Shown here one piece after another: positions 8,771 through 16,791 of a stretch of DNA of 64,000 nucleotides. This DNA comes from Acuticoccus sediminis. Lineage in GTDB: Bacteria > Pseudomonadota > Alphaproteobacteria > Rhizobiales > Amorphaceae. Position 1 is the first letter of the stretch; each line of letters starts with the position of its first letter. Position numbers and translations under genes: made by a program. Location of the stretch: contig NZ_QHHQ01000007.1 in assembly GCF_003258595.1 (NCBI RefSeq), positions 124,001 to 188,000 on the forward strand, written 5' to 3'. Under the pieces are notes generated by a model. It ran no database searches and had not been told where the DNA came from. It saw only the letters and a program-made list of their open reading frames with translations.

Positions 8771-9391
8771 CTAGAGGGCGGCCTCTTCGGCGAGGGCGCG
8801 CTTGACGGCGGGGCGCTCGGCCATCCGGTCGTGGTGGGCCTTCACCTTGGGGAAGTTTTCGACGTCGACGCTGTCGCTCGCGAGCCAACGGGTCAGGGTG
8901 AAGAGGTAGCCGTCCGAGACCGAGTACTGCTCGCCCAGCACCCACGGGCCCTCGAGGGCGTTCTCGATCAGCGTGAAGGCGGCGGTCATCGTCTCGGGGA
9001 CCTTGGCGCGCATCGCCTCGATCGCCGCCGCGTCGTCCGCCCAGCGGGAGGCGCGCGGCCGGTGCGCGTGCGCCACGTGGACCGTCGAGGCGAGGTAGCT
9101 GTTGAACGACTGGAGCTTGGCGAACGCCACCGGGTCGGAGAGCGGCGCGAGCCTGGCCGTCGGGTGCGTCTGCGCGACGAAGACGAGGAGGGCGGGCGTC
9201 TCGGTGAGGGCGCCGTCCGGGGTGACGAGCGCGGGGACGCGGCCGAGCGGGTTGATCGTCAGGTATTCCGGCGAGCGCTGCTCGTTCTCGGCGAACTTGA
9301 CGCGGCGCAGGGCATAGTCCGCGCTGGCCTCGGCGAGCGCGATGTGGGTCGCGAGGGCGCATGTCCCCGGCGCGGTGAAGAGGGTCAGCAT
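8771..9391 (-). CDS. Glutathione S-transferase family protein
   Basis: 206 residues with the GST layout: N-terminal thioredoxin-like domain (residues 1-80: MLTLFTAPGTCALATHIALAE, then INPLGRVPALVTPDGALTETPALLVFVA with the cis-Pro and the SNAIL-like TET motif) and an all-helical C-terminal domain containing WVLGEQYSVSDGYLFTLTRWL. The N-terminal PGTCALA pattern is seen in beta-class and related bacterial GSTs, in which a Cys can serve in catalysis. Substrate unknown; detoxification or redox maintenance is the general expectation. Ends 16 bp before the enoyl-CoA hydratase stop-to-start junction, so the two minus-strand genes are probably one transcript. Confidence 0.9.
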   Translation of the reverse strand: MLTLFTAPGTCALATHIALAEASADYALRRVKFAENEQRSPEYLTINPLGRVPALVTPDGALTETPALLVFVAQTHPTARLAPLSDPVAFAKLQSFNSYLASTVHVAHAHRPRASRWADDAAAIEAMRAKVPETMTAAFTLIENALEGPWVLGEQYSVSDGYLFTLTRWLASDSVDVENFPKVKAHHDRMAERPAVKRALAEEAAL

Positions 9392-9407
9392 GGTGTCCTA
9401 CCTGGTC

Positions 9408-10217
9408 CTACTTGTCCTGCCAGTCGGCGTGGCGCTTCTTGGCGAAGGCGTCGAGGCCTTCGCGCCCGTCCGCGAGGAGGAGGTTCTCGACCATCGCATC
9501 GGCGGCGACCGCGTAGGCGTCGGCGAGCGGCAGGCTCTGCTGCTGGTGCGCCGTGCGCTTGCCGATCGAGAGGACCGCCGCCGACTTCGTCGCGATGTGG
9601 TGCGCCAGCGCCATCGTCGTCTCGGTCAGCTCCGCCGCCGGGACGACGCGGTTGACGAGGCCGATGCGCTCGGCGCGTGCCGCGTCGATGATGTCGCCGG
9701 TCATGAGGAGCTCGGCGGCGTGCTTGTCCGGCACCGCGCGCACGAGCGGCACCGCCGGGGTCGAGCAGTAGAGGCCGAAGGTGACGCCGGTGGTGCCGAA
9801 CTTCGCCGTGTCGGCCGCCACCGCGAGGTCGCAGGCGGCGACGAGCTGGCAGCCGGCCGCCACCGCCACGGAGTGGACCTCCGCGATCACCGGCTGCGGC
9901 GCGTTGGCGATCGCCAGCATCATGTCCGAGCACTGGTTGAAGAGGGCGGTGAAGTAGGCCCTGCCCCCGTCCGCATCGGCGTGGTGGGACGCCATCGCCT
10001 TCATGTCGTGCCCGGCGCAGAATGCCGGCCCGTCGCTGGCGATGACGATGACGCGCGCGCCCGGCGCGTCGAGCGCGTCCTTGACGGCCGTCATCATCTC
10101 GGGCGTCAAAAGATTGCGCTGCGCGGGGCGATTGAGCACGATGCGGCGGACACGGCCCGCGTCTTCGATCAGGACCTGGGGCGTTTCCACCGGCGTCTCT
10201 CTTAGGGGAGCGTTCAT
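9408..10217 (-). CDS. Enoyl-CoA hydratase/isomerase (crotonase) family protein
   Basis: 269 residues from the Met at 10217; a longer start at 10253 would overlap the divergent thioesterase start exactly. Crotonase-fold motifs: NRPAQRNLLTPEMM, the first oxyanion block SDGPAFCAGHDMKAM, and the second block VAAGCQLVAACDLAVAAD followed by FGTTGVTFGLYCSTPAV. A Glu usually expected in the hydratase active site is not obvious in the second block, so isomerase, hydrolase or other crotonase chemistry is possible. The gene sits next to a PaaI thioesterase and the ribosomal genes, as in many Rhizobiales. Confidence 0.87.
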   Translation of the reverse strand: MNAPLRETPVETPQVLIEDAGRVRRIVLNRPAQRNLLTPEMMTAVKDALDAPGARVIVIASDGPAFCAGHDMKAMASHHADADGGRAYFTALFNQCSDMMLAIANAPQPVIAEVHSVAVAAGCQLVAACDLAVAADTAKFGTTGVTFGLYCSTPAVPLVRAVPDKHAAELLMTGDIIDAARAERIGLVNRVVPAAELTETTMALAHHIATKSAAVLSIGKRTAHQQQSLPLADAYAVAADAMVENLLLADGREGLDAFAKKRHADWQDK

Positions 10218-10252
10218 GGGCTTGAACTTCAATCCAATCTGCGCGCCAGTCA

Positions 10253-10678
10253 ATGCATCTCCCCGACGTTCAGGACTACCTCGCCCGCGAGTTTCCGCAG
10301 GTCTTCGGCTCCGGTCACATCGTCGTCGAGGCCGCGCATGACGGCGTCGCGACGCTGGTCCTGACGCCCGGCGACCCGCACCTTCGCCCCGGCGGAATCG
10401 TCTCCGGACCGGCCCTGATGACGCTGGCCGACGCCGCCGCCTACGCCGCGCTGCTGTCGCTGACCGCCGAGGCGAAGATGGCGGTGACGACCAACCTCAA
10501 CATCTCGTTCCTGCGCGCGGGGGCGCCGGGCGCGCCGATCCGTCTGGTGGCGACGGTGGTGAAGCCGGGCCGGCGGCTGTCGGTCATCGTCGCGGAGGCG
10601 TTCGCCGGCGACGCACTCCTCGCCCACTGCACGATGACATACGCCATGCCTGCGGCGGATGTAGCCGTGGTATCCTGA
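10253..10678 (+). CDS. PaaI-family hotdog thioesterase
   Basis: 141-residue hotdog-fold acyl-CoA thioesterase. Conserved features are HLRPGGIVSGPALMTLADAAAYAAL (central helix with the catalytic Asp/Gly region), a TTNLNISFLR strand and an ARLV-like central sheet that continues through VVKPGRRLSVIVAEAFAGD. PaaI-type enzymes hydrolyse aryl- or medium-chain acyl-CoAs; the exact substrate is unknown. It is divergent from the enoyl-CoA hydratase, whose activity could feed the same acyl-CoA pool, and is followed by the rplM promoter region. Confidence 0.88.
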   Translation: MHLPDVQDYLAREFPQVFGSGHIVVEAAHDGVATLVLTPGDPHLRPGGIVSGPALMTLADAAAYAALLSLTAEAKMAVTTNLNISFLRAGAPGAPIRLVATVVKPGRRLSVIVAEAFAGDALLAHCTMTYAMPAADVAVVS

Positions 10679-10724
10679 TACCGTTATCGTAAGTAACTGA
10701 TTTTATTGGGGTAATAAATTCTTC

Positions 10725-10754
10725 TTGACGAACTGCGAGCGAACCGACACATAC
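10725..10754 (+). promoter_or_regulatory. Putative sigma-70 promoter of rplM-rpsI
   Basis: TTGACG at 10725-10730 is a good -35 element; about 17-18 bp later CACATAC (10748-10754) can serve as a -10. The stretch from about 10679 to 10730 is markedly AT-rich compared with its surroundings. Transcription would start near 10760 and run into rplM. Confidence 0.55.
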
Positions 10755-10756
10755 GC

Positions 10757-10777
10757 GCCACGCTGCGTTCGCGTGGC
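10757..10777 (+). promoter_or_regulatory. Stem-loop in rplM 5' leader
   Basis: GCCACGC (10757-10763) pairs perfectly with GCGTGGC (10771-10777) around a 7-base loop, 28 bases before the rplM start codon. It is a candidate for leader control of the L13-S9 operon, but it could also be incidental in such GC-rich DNA. Confidence 0.35.
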
Positions 10778-10804
10778 CCGTCTTTCCTCATCGGATCGTT
10801 CGTC

Positions 10805-11269
10805 ATGTATACCCAATCCGCAAAGCCTGCGGAGATCGAGAAGCAGTGGGTGGTGATCGACGCCACCAATCTGGTGGTGGGCCGTCTCGCCTCGCAGATC
10901 GCGCTTCGTCTCCGCGGTAAGAACAAGCCGTACTTCACGCCGCACGTGGACTGCGGTGACAATGTCATTGTCATCAATGCCGACAAGGTGGTCTTCACCG
11001 GCCGCAAGATCGAGCAGCAGATGTACTACAAGCACACCGGCTATCCGGGCGGCATCAAGGAGCGCTCGGCCAAGCAGATCCTCGAAGGGCGCTTCCCCGA
11101 GCGTGTCATCGAGGCGGCCGTGAAGCGCATGATGCCCCGCGGCCCGCTCGGCCGTCAGCAGATGAAGAACCTTCGCGTGTACGCAGGTCCCGAGCATCCC
11201 CACGAGGCGCAGCAGCCCGTGTCGGTCGATCTCGCCGCGCAGAACAAGAAGAATGTGAGGACCTGGTGA
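10805..11269 (+). CDS. rplM: 50S ribosomal protein L13
   Basis: 154 residues, the usual alphaproteobacterial L13 length. Diagnostic blocks: [76 protein letters not shown] and the tail [14 protein letters not shown]13 is an early-assembling protein of the large subunit that binds 23S rRNA. Its stop overlaps the rpsI GTG start by 4 bp, so the two are co-translated. Confidence 0.98.
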   Translation: MYTQSAKPAEIEKQWVVIDATNLVVGRLASQIALRLRGKNKPYFTPHVDCGDNVIVINADKVVFTGRKIEQQMYYKHTGYPGGIKERSAKQILEGRFPERVIEAAVKRMMPRGPLGRQQMKNLRVYAGPEHPHEAQQPVSVDLAAQNKKNVRTW

Positions 11270-11757
11270 GCGACACCACTGTCTCGTCCCTCGAGGACCT
11301 GGGCTCCGCCATCGGGCAGGACGTTGCGCCGGAAGAGACCGGCCCGGTCCATGTCCAGAAGCTCGACCAGTACGGCCGCGCGTATGCCACCGGCAAGCGC
11401 AAGGACGCCGTCGCCCGCGTGTGGGTGAAGCCGGGCTCCGGCCGCATCGTTGTCAGCGGCAAGCCGATGGAAGAGTACTTCGCCCGTCCGGTGCTGCAGA
11501 TGGTCATCCGCCAGCCGCTGCTGATCACGCAGCGCGAGGGCCAGTTCGACATCATCTGCACCGTCTCCGGCGGCGGCCTCTCCGGCCAGGCCGGTGCCGT
11601 GCGTCACGGCATCTCCAAGGCGCTCACGCACTACGAGCCGGGCCTGCGCCCGGTCCTGAAGCGCGTCGGCTTCCTGACCCGCGACTCGCGCGTCGTCGAG
11701 CGCAAGAAGTACGGCCGCCGCAAGGCCCGCCGTTCGTTCCAGTTCTCGAAGCGCTGA
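11266..11757 (+). CDS. rpsI: 30S ribosomal protein S9
   Basis: 163 residues; S9 lies in the 30S head with its C-terminal tail reaching the P-site tRNA. GTG start in a GTGA overlap with rplM. An N-terminal extension of about 35 residues precedes the core, which begins at [20 protein letters not shown]; then [19 protein letters not shown] and the universally conserved basic tail [13 protein letters not shown]. The last Arg needed for P-site contact is present. The acidic N-terminal extension is common in this bacterial order. Confidence 0.98.
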   Translation: MSDTTVSSLEDLGSAIGQDVAPEETGPVHVQKLDQYGRAYATGKRKDAVARVWVKPGSGRIVVSGKPMEEYFARPVLQMVIRQPLLITQREGQFDIICTVSGGGLSGQAGAVRHGISKALTHYEPGLRPVLKRVGFLTRDSRVVERKKYGRRKARRSFQFSKR

Positions 11758-11776
11758 CGAGACCGGAGCCGGGCAC

Positions 11777-12316
11777 GTGGAACACGCTGTCCGGCTCGAT
11801 CGATATCGCCCCGGTTCGATCGGCGAAGTGGTGCGCCTCCATGGCGCCTACTACGCCGCGAACTGGGGTTTTTCTTCGCGCTTCGAGGCGGACGTCGCCG
11901 CGGGGCTCGGCACCTTCGTCGCCCGGATGGACGGCGACAGGGACCTCTTCCTCACCGCCTGGATCGGCGACACGCTCGCCGGATCGGCGACCCTCGACCG
12001 CACCATCACCGGCGGCGACGGGGCGGACGGGGAGGTGGCGCGCCTCAGGTGGTTCATCGTCAGCGACGCGGCGCGCGGCACTGGTGTCGGGCGCCTTCTT
12101 CTGTCCCACGCACTGGCCTTCGCGGACGAGCGCGGCTATAGGCTCGTGTGGTTGACGACGTTCGCGGGGCTCGACGCCGCGCGGCATCTCTACGAGAGCC
12201 ACGGCTTCCGCCTGGTGGCCGAGACGGGTGAGGACAAATGGCACGGTGGTGTCGGAGAGCAGCGCTTCGAGCGCCGGGTCGACGACGACGGACCCGCTAG
12301 AGCGGCCGGGACCTGA
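11777..12316 (+). CDS. GNAT-family N-acetyltransferase
   Basis: 179 residues from a GTG 19 bp after rpsI. The GNAT core shows motif A in RLRWFIVSDAARGTGVGRLLLSHALAFADERG (the R/Q-x-x-G-x-G/A acetyl-CoA loop is RGTGVG) followed by VWLTTFAGLDAARHLYESHGFRLV, the motif B region. It probably acetylates a small molecule or an N-terminus; position between rpsI and argC does not settle the substrate. Probably co-transcribed with the ribosomal genes. Confidence 0.88.
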   Translation: MEHAVRLDRYRPGSIGEVVRLHGAYYAANWGFSSRFEADVAAGLGTFVARMDGDRDLFLTAWIGDTLAGSATLDRTITGGDGADGEVARLRWFIVSDAARGTGVGRLLLSHALAFADERGYRLVWLTTFAGLDAARHLYESHGFRLVAETGEDKWHGGVGEQRFERRVDDDGPARAAGT

Positions 12317-12409
12317 CGGCTTCCGTCGGGTCGTGCCGCTCATCGTCCCATGTGCGGCCGGCCGGCCGCCGGTCACCTGCCGCTCCACCTCTTCCCTAGC
12401 GAGACCGAC

Positions 12410-13444
12410 ATGACTCTCTCCGTCGCGATCTATGGCGCCTCCGGCTACACGGGCGCCGAACTTATCCGTCTGCTCACCGTCCACCCGGACGTGAAGATCA
12501 CCGCTCTCTCCGCCGAGTCCAACGCCGGCAAGGCGATGGCGGACGTGTTCCCACAGTTCGCCGCCTACGACCTGCCGCGCCTGACGACGATCGCCGACCT
12601 CGACCTTGCGCCCGTCGACGTCCTCTTCTGCGCCCTGCCGCACGGCACGACGCAGACGTCGCTGAAGGCCGCGCTCGAGACCAGGCCCGACCTCAAGGTC
12701 GTCGACCTCTCCGCCGACTTTCGCCTGTCGGACCCGGCGATGTACCAGCACTGGTACGGCCACGCCCACCAGGCGGAGGCGCTTCAGACCGAGGCGGTCT
12801 ACGGCCTCACCGAGATCCACCGCGAGGCGATCGCCGGGGCACGGCTGGTCGGCAACCCGGGCTGCTACACGACGACGGCGCTCCTGCCGCTGATCCCGCT
12901 CGTCGGCGCCGGCGTCATCGACACCGACAACATCGTCGTCGACGCCAAGTCGGGAGTGACCGGGGCCGGGCGCGCCGCCAAGGTGGCGACGCTCTTCTCC
13001 GAGGTGGCGGAGGGCTTCCACGCCTACTCCGTCGGCAACCACCGGCATACGGCCGAACTGGACCAGGAGCTGTCGCTGGCGGCCGGCGTCTCGGTGGCGC
13101 CGACGTTCACGCCGCACCTCATCCCGATCAACCGCGCCATCTACGCGACGATCTACGTGACGGGCGACCCCGAGGCGATCCACGCGACCCTCGCCGAGCG
13201 GTACGCCTCCGAGTACTTCGTCAACGTGCTGCCGTTCGGCGAGGTGCCGCAGTCGCGCCACGTCCGGGGCTCCAACTTCACGCGGCTCGGCGTGGTGGCG
13301 GACCGGCGGCCGGGCCGGGCCATCGTCATCTCGACGCTGGACAACCTCGTGAAGGGCGCCTCCGGGCAGGCCGTGCAGAACATGAACGTGATGTGCGGTC
13401 TGGACGAGACGACCGGGCTGAAGCAGCTCGCCCTCTTCCCGTAA
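12410..13444 (+). CDS. argC: N-acetyl-gamma-glutamyl-phosphate reductase ArgC
   Basis: NADPH-dependent reduction of N-acetylglutamyl-phosphate to the semialdehyde, third step of arginine biosynthesis. The ATG at 12410 gives 344 residues starting MTLSVAIYGASGYTGAELIRLL, the usual start of long-form ArgC; an upstream ATG at 12350 is unsupported. Catalytic Cys152 lies in LVGNPGCYTT, and the SVGNHRHTAE and PHLIPINRAI blocks are conserved. Substrate handover to and from ArgB/ArgD occurs in the cytoplasm; those genes are not in the window. A terminator-like hairpin follows directly. Confidence 0.96.
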   Translation: MTLSVAIYGASGYTGAELIRLLTVHPDVKITALSAESNAGKAMADVFPQFAAYDLPRLTTIADLDLAPVDVLFCALPHGTTQTSLKAALETRPDLKVVDLSADFRLSDPAMYQHWYGHAHQAEALQTEAVYGLTEIHREAIAGARLVGNPGCYTTTALLPLIPLVGAGVIDTDNIVVDAKSGVTGAGRAAKVATLFSEVAEGFHAYSVGNHRHTAELDQELSLAAGVSVAPTFTPHLIPINRAIYATIYVTGDPEAIHATLAERYASEYFVNVLPFGEVPQSRHVRGSNFTRLGVVADRRPGRAIVISTLDNLVKGASGQAVQNMNVMCGLDETTGLKQLALFP

Positions 13445-13453
13445 CCGTCCTCG

Positions 13454-13476
13454 AGGGCGCCCCCTGCGGGCGCCCT
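13454..13476 (+). terminator. Putative terminator after argC
   Basis: AGGGCGCC (13454-13461) pairs perfectly with GGCGCCCT (13469-13476) around a 7-base loop, 9 bases after the argC stop. There is no T-tract, as is common for terminators of GC-rich alphaproteobacteria. Confidence 0.5.
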
Positions 13477-13530
13477 GCGACTGAATCGCCCCGCGGGAAC
13501 CGAGTGTTGCTCGTCAAGGTTTGGATGGGC

Positions 13531-14160
13531 ATGCAGAACGTCGCTCCCACCGAAGGCACCCCCGTCGACATCAAGGCGAACGCGGCCGAGGACAACCCGG
13601 TCAGCCGGGGGTCGGAACGTCTCGCCAATTCGCGGGTGGGCGTCGGGGTCCTGTCGATGGGGGAGAGCACCGTGGTGCCGATCCCCCTCGAGGCGATCAT
13701 CATGCCGCTGATGATCGCCTGGCCGCGGCGCGCATGGTCGATCGCGGCGGCCGCCCTCGTCGGCTGCCTCATTGGCTCGTCGATCTTCTACGTCCTCGGC
13801 AATCTGCTGTTCGAGCCGGTGGTCCAGCCGCTGCTGGACCGCTTCGGCCTGCAGCAGAGCTACGAGTCGACGCTCAACGAGCTGTCGCAGGGCGGCTACT
13901 TCTGGGCGGTGTTCATGATTTCGCTGGGGCCGGCGCCGCTGCAGCTCGCGACACTGGGGGCCGGCGCGTCGGAGCTTGGGTTCCCGACCTTCTTCGCGGC
14001 GATCCTCGTCAGCCGGTCGATCCGCTACCTGGGGCTCGCGCTCCTGTGCAATCTCCTGGGCGAGCGGATCCGCCGCTACCGCTTCCCCAGGTGGGCGACG
14101 TTCACGTTCGCCTTCGCTTTCCTGGTGGCGTTCTGGCTGGTCTTCTCGTTCCTGATCTGA
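13531..14160 (+). CDS. VTT/YqaA-family inner-membrane protein
   Basis: About 209 residues from the Met at 13531 (13525 and a GTG at 13504 are alternatives). After a hydrophilic N-terminus, GESTVVPIPLEAIIMPLMIA is the VTT/DedA entry motif (small-x-Pro-x-Pro-x-Glu followed by a helix), then four more hydrophobic segments including WSIAAAALVGCLIGSSIFYVLG and the C-terminal WATFTFAFAFLVAFWLVFSFLI. DedA/YqaA relatives are thought to act in lipid or carrier flipping, but function here is unproven. Isolated gene between argC and the convergent phaC. Confidence 0.78.
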   Translation: MQNVAPTEGTPVDIKANAAEDNPVSRGSERLANSRVGVGVLSMGESTVVPIPLEAIIMPLMIAWPRRAWSIAAAALVGCLIGSSIFYVLGNLLFEPVVQPLLDRFGLQQSYESTLNELSQGGYFWAVFMISLGPAPLQLATLGAGASELGFPTFFAAILVSRSIRYLGLALLCNLLGERIRRYRFPRWATFTFAFAFLVAFWLVFSFLI

Positions 14161-14208
14161 CGGGCTCGGGCGGCGCTTGGGCACACCGCCCGAAAGCCCG
14201 GTGGCCGC

Positions 14209-16032
14209 TCAGTAGCGCATGCGCACGTAACGGCCGGGCGCGGCCTCGATCGAATTGTAGACGCCGCCACCGGGCGGACGGCCCGGCACCGTCTCGCCCG
14301 AGCGGTGCTCGGTGAGCCACCTGTCCCAGAGCGGCCACCAGGAGCCCTTGACCTCCCGTGCGGTGTCCATCCAGCGCTCCAGCGTGCCGGAGTCGTCGCC
14401 GTCCACCCAGACCTGGTACTTGTTCTTGTCCGGCGGATTGACGATGCCGGCGATGTGGCCGGACCCCGTCAGCACGAACTTCGCCTCGCCGCCCAGCAGC
14501 TTGTTGCCGGTGTAGACCGACAGGGCCGGGGCGATGTGGTCTTCCTTCGTGGCGACGTTGAAGACCGGCACGTTGATGTTGGCCGGCGACAGCTTGATCC
14601 CGTCCACCTCCAGCTCGCCCTTGGCGAAGAGGTTCTTCAGGTAGAAGTTCCGCAGGTAGAACTTGTGGTTCGCGGCCGGCATGCGCGTCGCGTCGGAGTT
14701 CCAGAACAACAGGTCGAAGGGGAAGGGGTCCTTGCCCTTGATGTAGTTGTTCACGACGTACGGCCAGATAAGGTCGTTGGCGCGCAGCATGTTGAACGCC
14801 GTCGCCATGGAGGACCCCTCGAGGTAGCCCTTCTGGTCCATCTTGCGCTCGAGCGCGGCGAGCTGGTCGCGGTCGACGAAGATCTTCAGGTCCCCGGCGT
14901 GGGTGAAGTCGATCTGCGCCGTCAGGAAGGTGGCGGTGTTGATCCGCTTGTCGCCCATCCGCTCCATGTAGGCGAGCGTCATCGCGAGGAGCGTGCCGCC
15001 GACGCAGTACCCGACGATGTCGGTCTTGTCGGTCTTCGCGGCCTTGAGGACGTGGTCGAGGCCCCAGAGGATCCCTTCGCGCATGTAGCTGACGAAGTCG
15101 TGGTGGGCGAGCGCCTCGTCCGGGTTCACCCAGGACAGCACGAACACGGTGTGCCCCTGCTGGGTGAGCCACCGGATCATCGACTTCTCGGAGTTGAGGT
15201 CGAGGATGTAGAACTTGTTGATCCACGGCGGGACGATGAAGATCGGCTCCTTCGCCACCTCCTTCGTCGCGGCCTGGTACTGGATGAGCTGGGCCACGCG
15301 GTTCTCGGCGATCACGTCGCCGGGCGTGACGGCGACGTTGACGCCCACCTCGAACTTGTTCGGGTCCGACTGGCGCAGGCGCAGCTCGCCCTTGCCGCGC
15401 GCGACGTCCTCGGCCAGCATCTTCATGCCGAGCGCGAGGTTCTCGCCCGACCGGCTCGCCGTCTCGCGCAGCAGCTCGGGGTTGGTGAAGATGAAGTTCG
15501 ACGGGGAGAGCGCAGCGGAGAGCTGCTTGACGTAGAAGGCCGCCTTGGCACGGGTGTGCTCGTCGAGGTCGTCGGTGTCGTCGACGAGGCTCTGCGCCCA
15601 GCGGGTCGTGATCAGGTAGCCCTGCTTGATGAAGTCGAAGAACTGGACGGCGGACCAGTCCTTGTCGGTGAAGCGCTTGTCGCCCGGCTCCGGGCTCGCG
15701 ACCGGCTCGGCGTCCTCGCCGGCCATGCGGCGCATGGCGTTGGCGTAGAGGGCGGTCCAGTCCTTCGCCAGGCGGGCCTGCGCCTCGAACGCCCGCGCGG
15801 GGTCGGCCATCCAGTAGTGGGTGACGCGGGACAAGGTGCGGATCCACTCCGCGATCTCGTCGGTGCGGTCGTTCTTGATTTCGCCCTGGTGCATGGGGGC
15901 GACGTAGGCCGCGATGGCCTCGTTCGCGTGACCCAGCATGACGGTCAGGTTCTTCGCGAACTCTTCGGGATTATCGACGATATAATTCAGCACTGGATCG
16001 CGCGGTGTGTCGCTCACATCACGAACTGCCAT
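14209..16032 (-). CDS. phaC: Class I poly(3-hydroxyalkanoate) polymerase PhaC
   Basis: Polymerises (R)-3-hydroxyacyl-CoA into PHA granules. 607 residues, typical for class I. The N-terminal domain (residues 1-200) is followed by the alpha/beta-hydrolase catalytic core with the lipase-like box GYCVGG, catalytic Cys343, and later ATKEDHIAP and GSGHIAGIVNPP blocks that hold the Asp and His of the triad. Strong Shine-Dalgarno (GGAGGAG) before the ATG at 16032. PhaA, PhaB, PhaR and phasins are not in the window, so phaC stands alone here. Divergent from a small lipoprotein gene. Confidence 0.95.
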   Translation of the reverse strand: MAVRDVSDTPRDPVLNYIVDNPEEFAKNLTVMLGHANEAIAAYVAPMHQGEIKNDRTDEIAEWIRTLSRVTHYWMADPARAFEAQARLAKDWTALYANAMRRMAGEDAEPVASPEPGDKRFTDKDWSAVQFFDFIKQGYLITTRWAQSLVDDTDDLDEHTRAKAAFYVKQLSAALSPSNFIFTNPELLRETASRSGENLALGMKMLAEDVARGKGELRLRQSDPNKFEVGVNVAVTPGDVIAENRVAQLIQYQAATKEVAKEPIFIVPPWINKFYILDLNSEKSMIRWLTQQGHTVFVLSWVNPDEALAHHDFVSYMREGILWGLDHVLKAAKTDKTDIVGYCVGGTLLAMTLAYMERMGDKRINTATFLTAQIDFTHAGDLKIFVDRDQLAALERKMDQKGYLEGSSMATAFNMLRANDLIWPYVVNNYIKGKDPFPFDLLFWNSDATRMPAANHKFYLRNFYLKNLFAKGELEVDGIKLSPANINVPVFNVATKEDHIAPALSVYTGNKLLGGEAKFVLTGSGHIAGIVNPPDKNKYQVWVDGDDSGTLERWMDTAREVKGSWWPLWDRWLTEHRSGETVPGRPPGGGVYNSIEAAPGRYVRMRY

Positions 16033-16183
16033 CTCCGAGCTCCTCCGCTATCACTTATTTACCGCCCATTCTTCCTTTTAATGGTCACTCATGGGACGTC
16101 ACGTGTCGGTTGCCAACAGGGTGAACCGAAAAAGGCGTCAGATTGGTCGCGTACTTGCAAAATAACCCGTTTCGAGGTGTCGA

Positions 16184-16720
16184 GTGAGGGCTCTGTGGGC
16201 GGTTTGGGGTCTGCTGGCGGTAACCCTGTCGGGTTGCTACACGGACCCGGCTGCGCCCTTGATTCCATTGCCCGAGCAACCGGCCACGGTGCTGCCGTCG
16301 CAGGCGGCCGCGAAGACGGAAGACGGCTTCCCGAACATCTGGGCCGATCCGGCGAGCGTGCCGGGGGTGCCGCGCGACCCGCACAAGGTCGAGCAGGCGA
16401 AGAAAGCCGTTGCCGCCGAGGGCGCCTACTCGCGGGCCCGCACGGCCTCGATCGACCGCGGCAGCTTCGCGGCGGAGATGCGCGCCAAGGCGAACGCCCA
16501 GACCGAAGACATGCGCCGTCGCATCCAGGCGAGCAGCAGCTCCGCCGGCGACGCGGTGGCGCCGTCGAACCCCGACGACGTGCGCGACCGCATCGCTGCG
16601 GGCAGCTCGCGCGAGACCTTGTCCGACGGCCAGTCCGAGGCAAGCCCTGCGCCGCAGGTTGACCCGGGCCGTCCGATCAATCCGGACGAACCCGCGCCGC
16701 GCACGGTCGGACCGAACTGA
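16184..16720 (+). CDS. Predicted lipoprotein, hypothetical
   Basis: 178 residues from a GTG at 16184. The N-terminus MRALWAVWGLLAVTLSGCYTDP is a type II signal peptide with lipobox LSGC (Cys18). The mature part is hydrophilic, Pro/Ala/Arg rich, with a short helix EQAKKAVAAEGAY and an RDRIAAGSSRETLSDGQSE region; no enzymatic motif is visible. Similar small proline-rich lipoproteins sit upstream of the aminotransferase-hom genes in related bacteria, but the function is unknown. Probably an envelope protein facing the periplasm. Confidence 0.75.
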   Translation: MRALWAVWGLLAVTLSGCYTDPAAPLIPLPEQPATVLPSQAAAKTEDGFPNIWADPASVPGVPRDPHKVEQAKKAVAAEGAYSRARTASIDRGSFAAEMRAKANAQTEDMRRRIQASSSSAGDAVAPSNPDDVRDRIAAGSSRETLSDGQSEASPAPQVDPGRPINPDEPAPRTVGPN

Positions 16721-16791
16721 TTCTCCGGCGCACCCGTTGCGCCGGGAGTGTGGGACGCTGTATTTCGCAATAAACGTTCGGAGTTGTCGCG

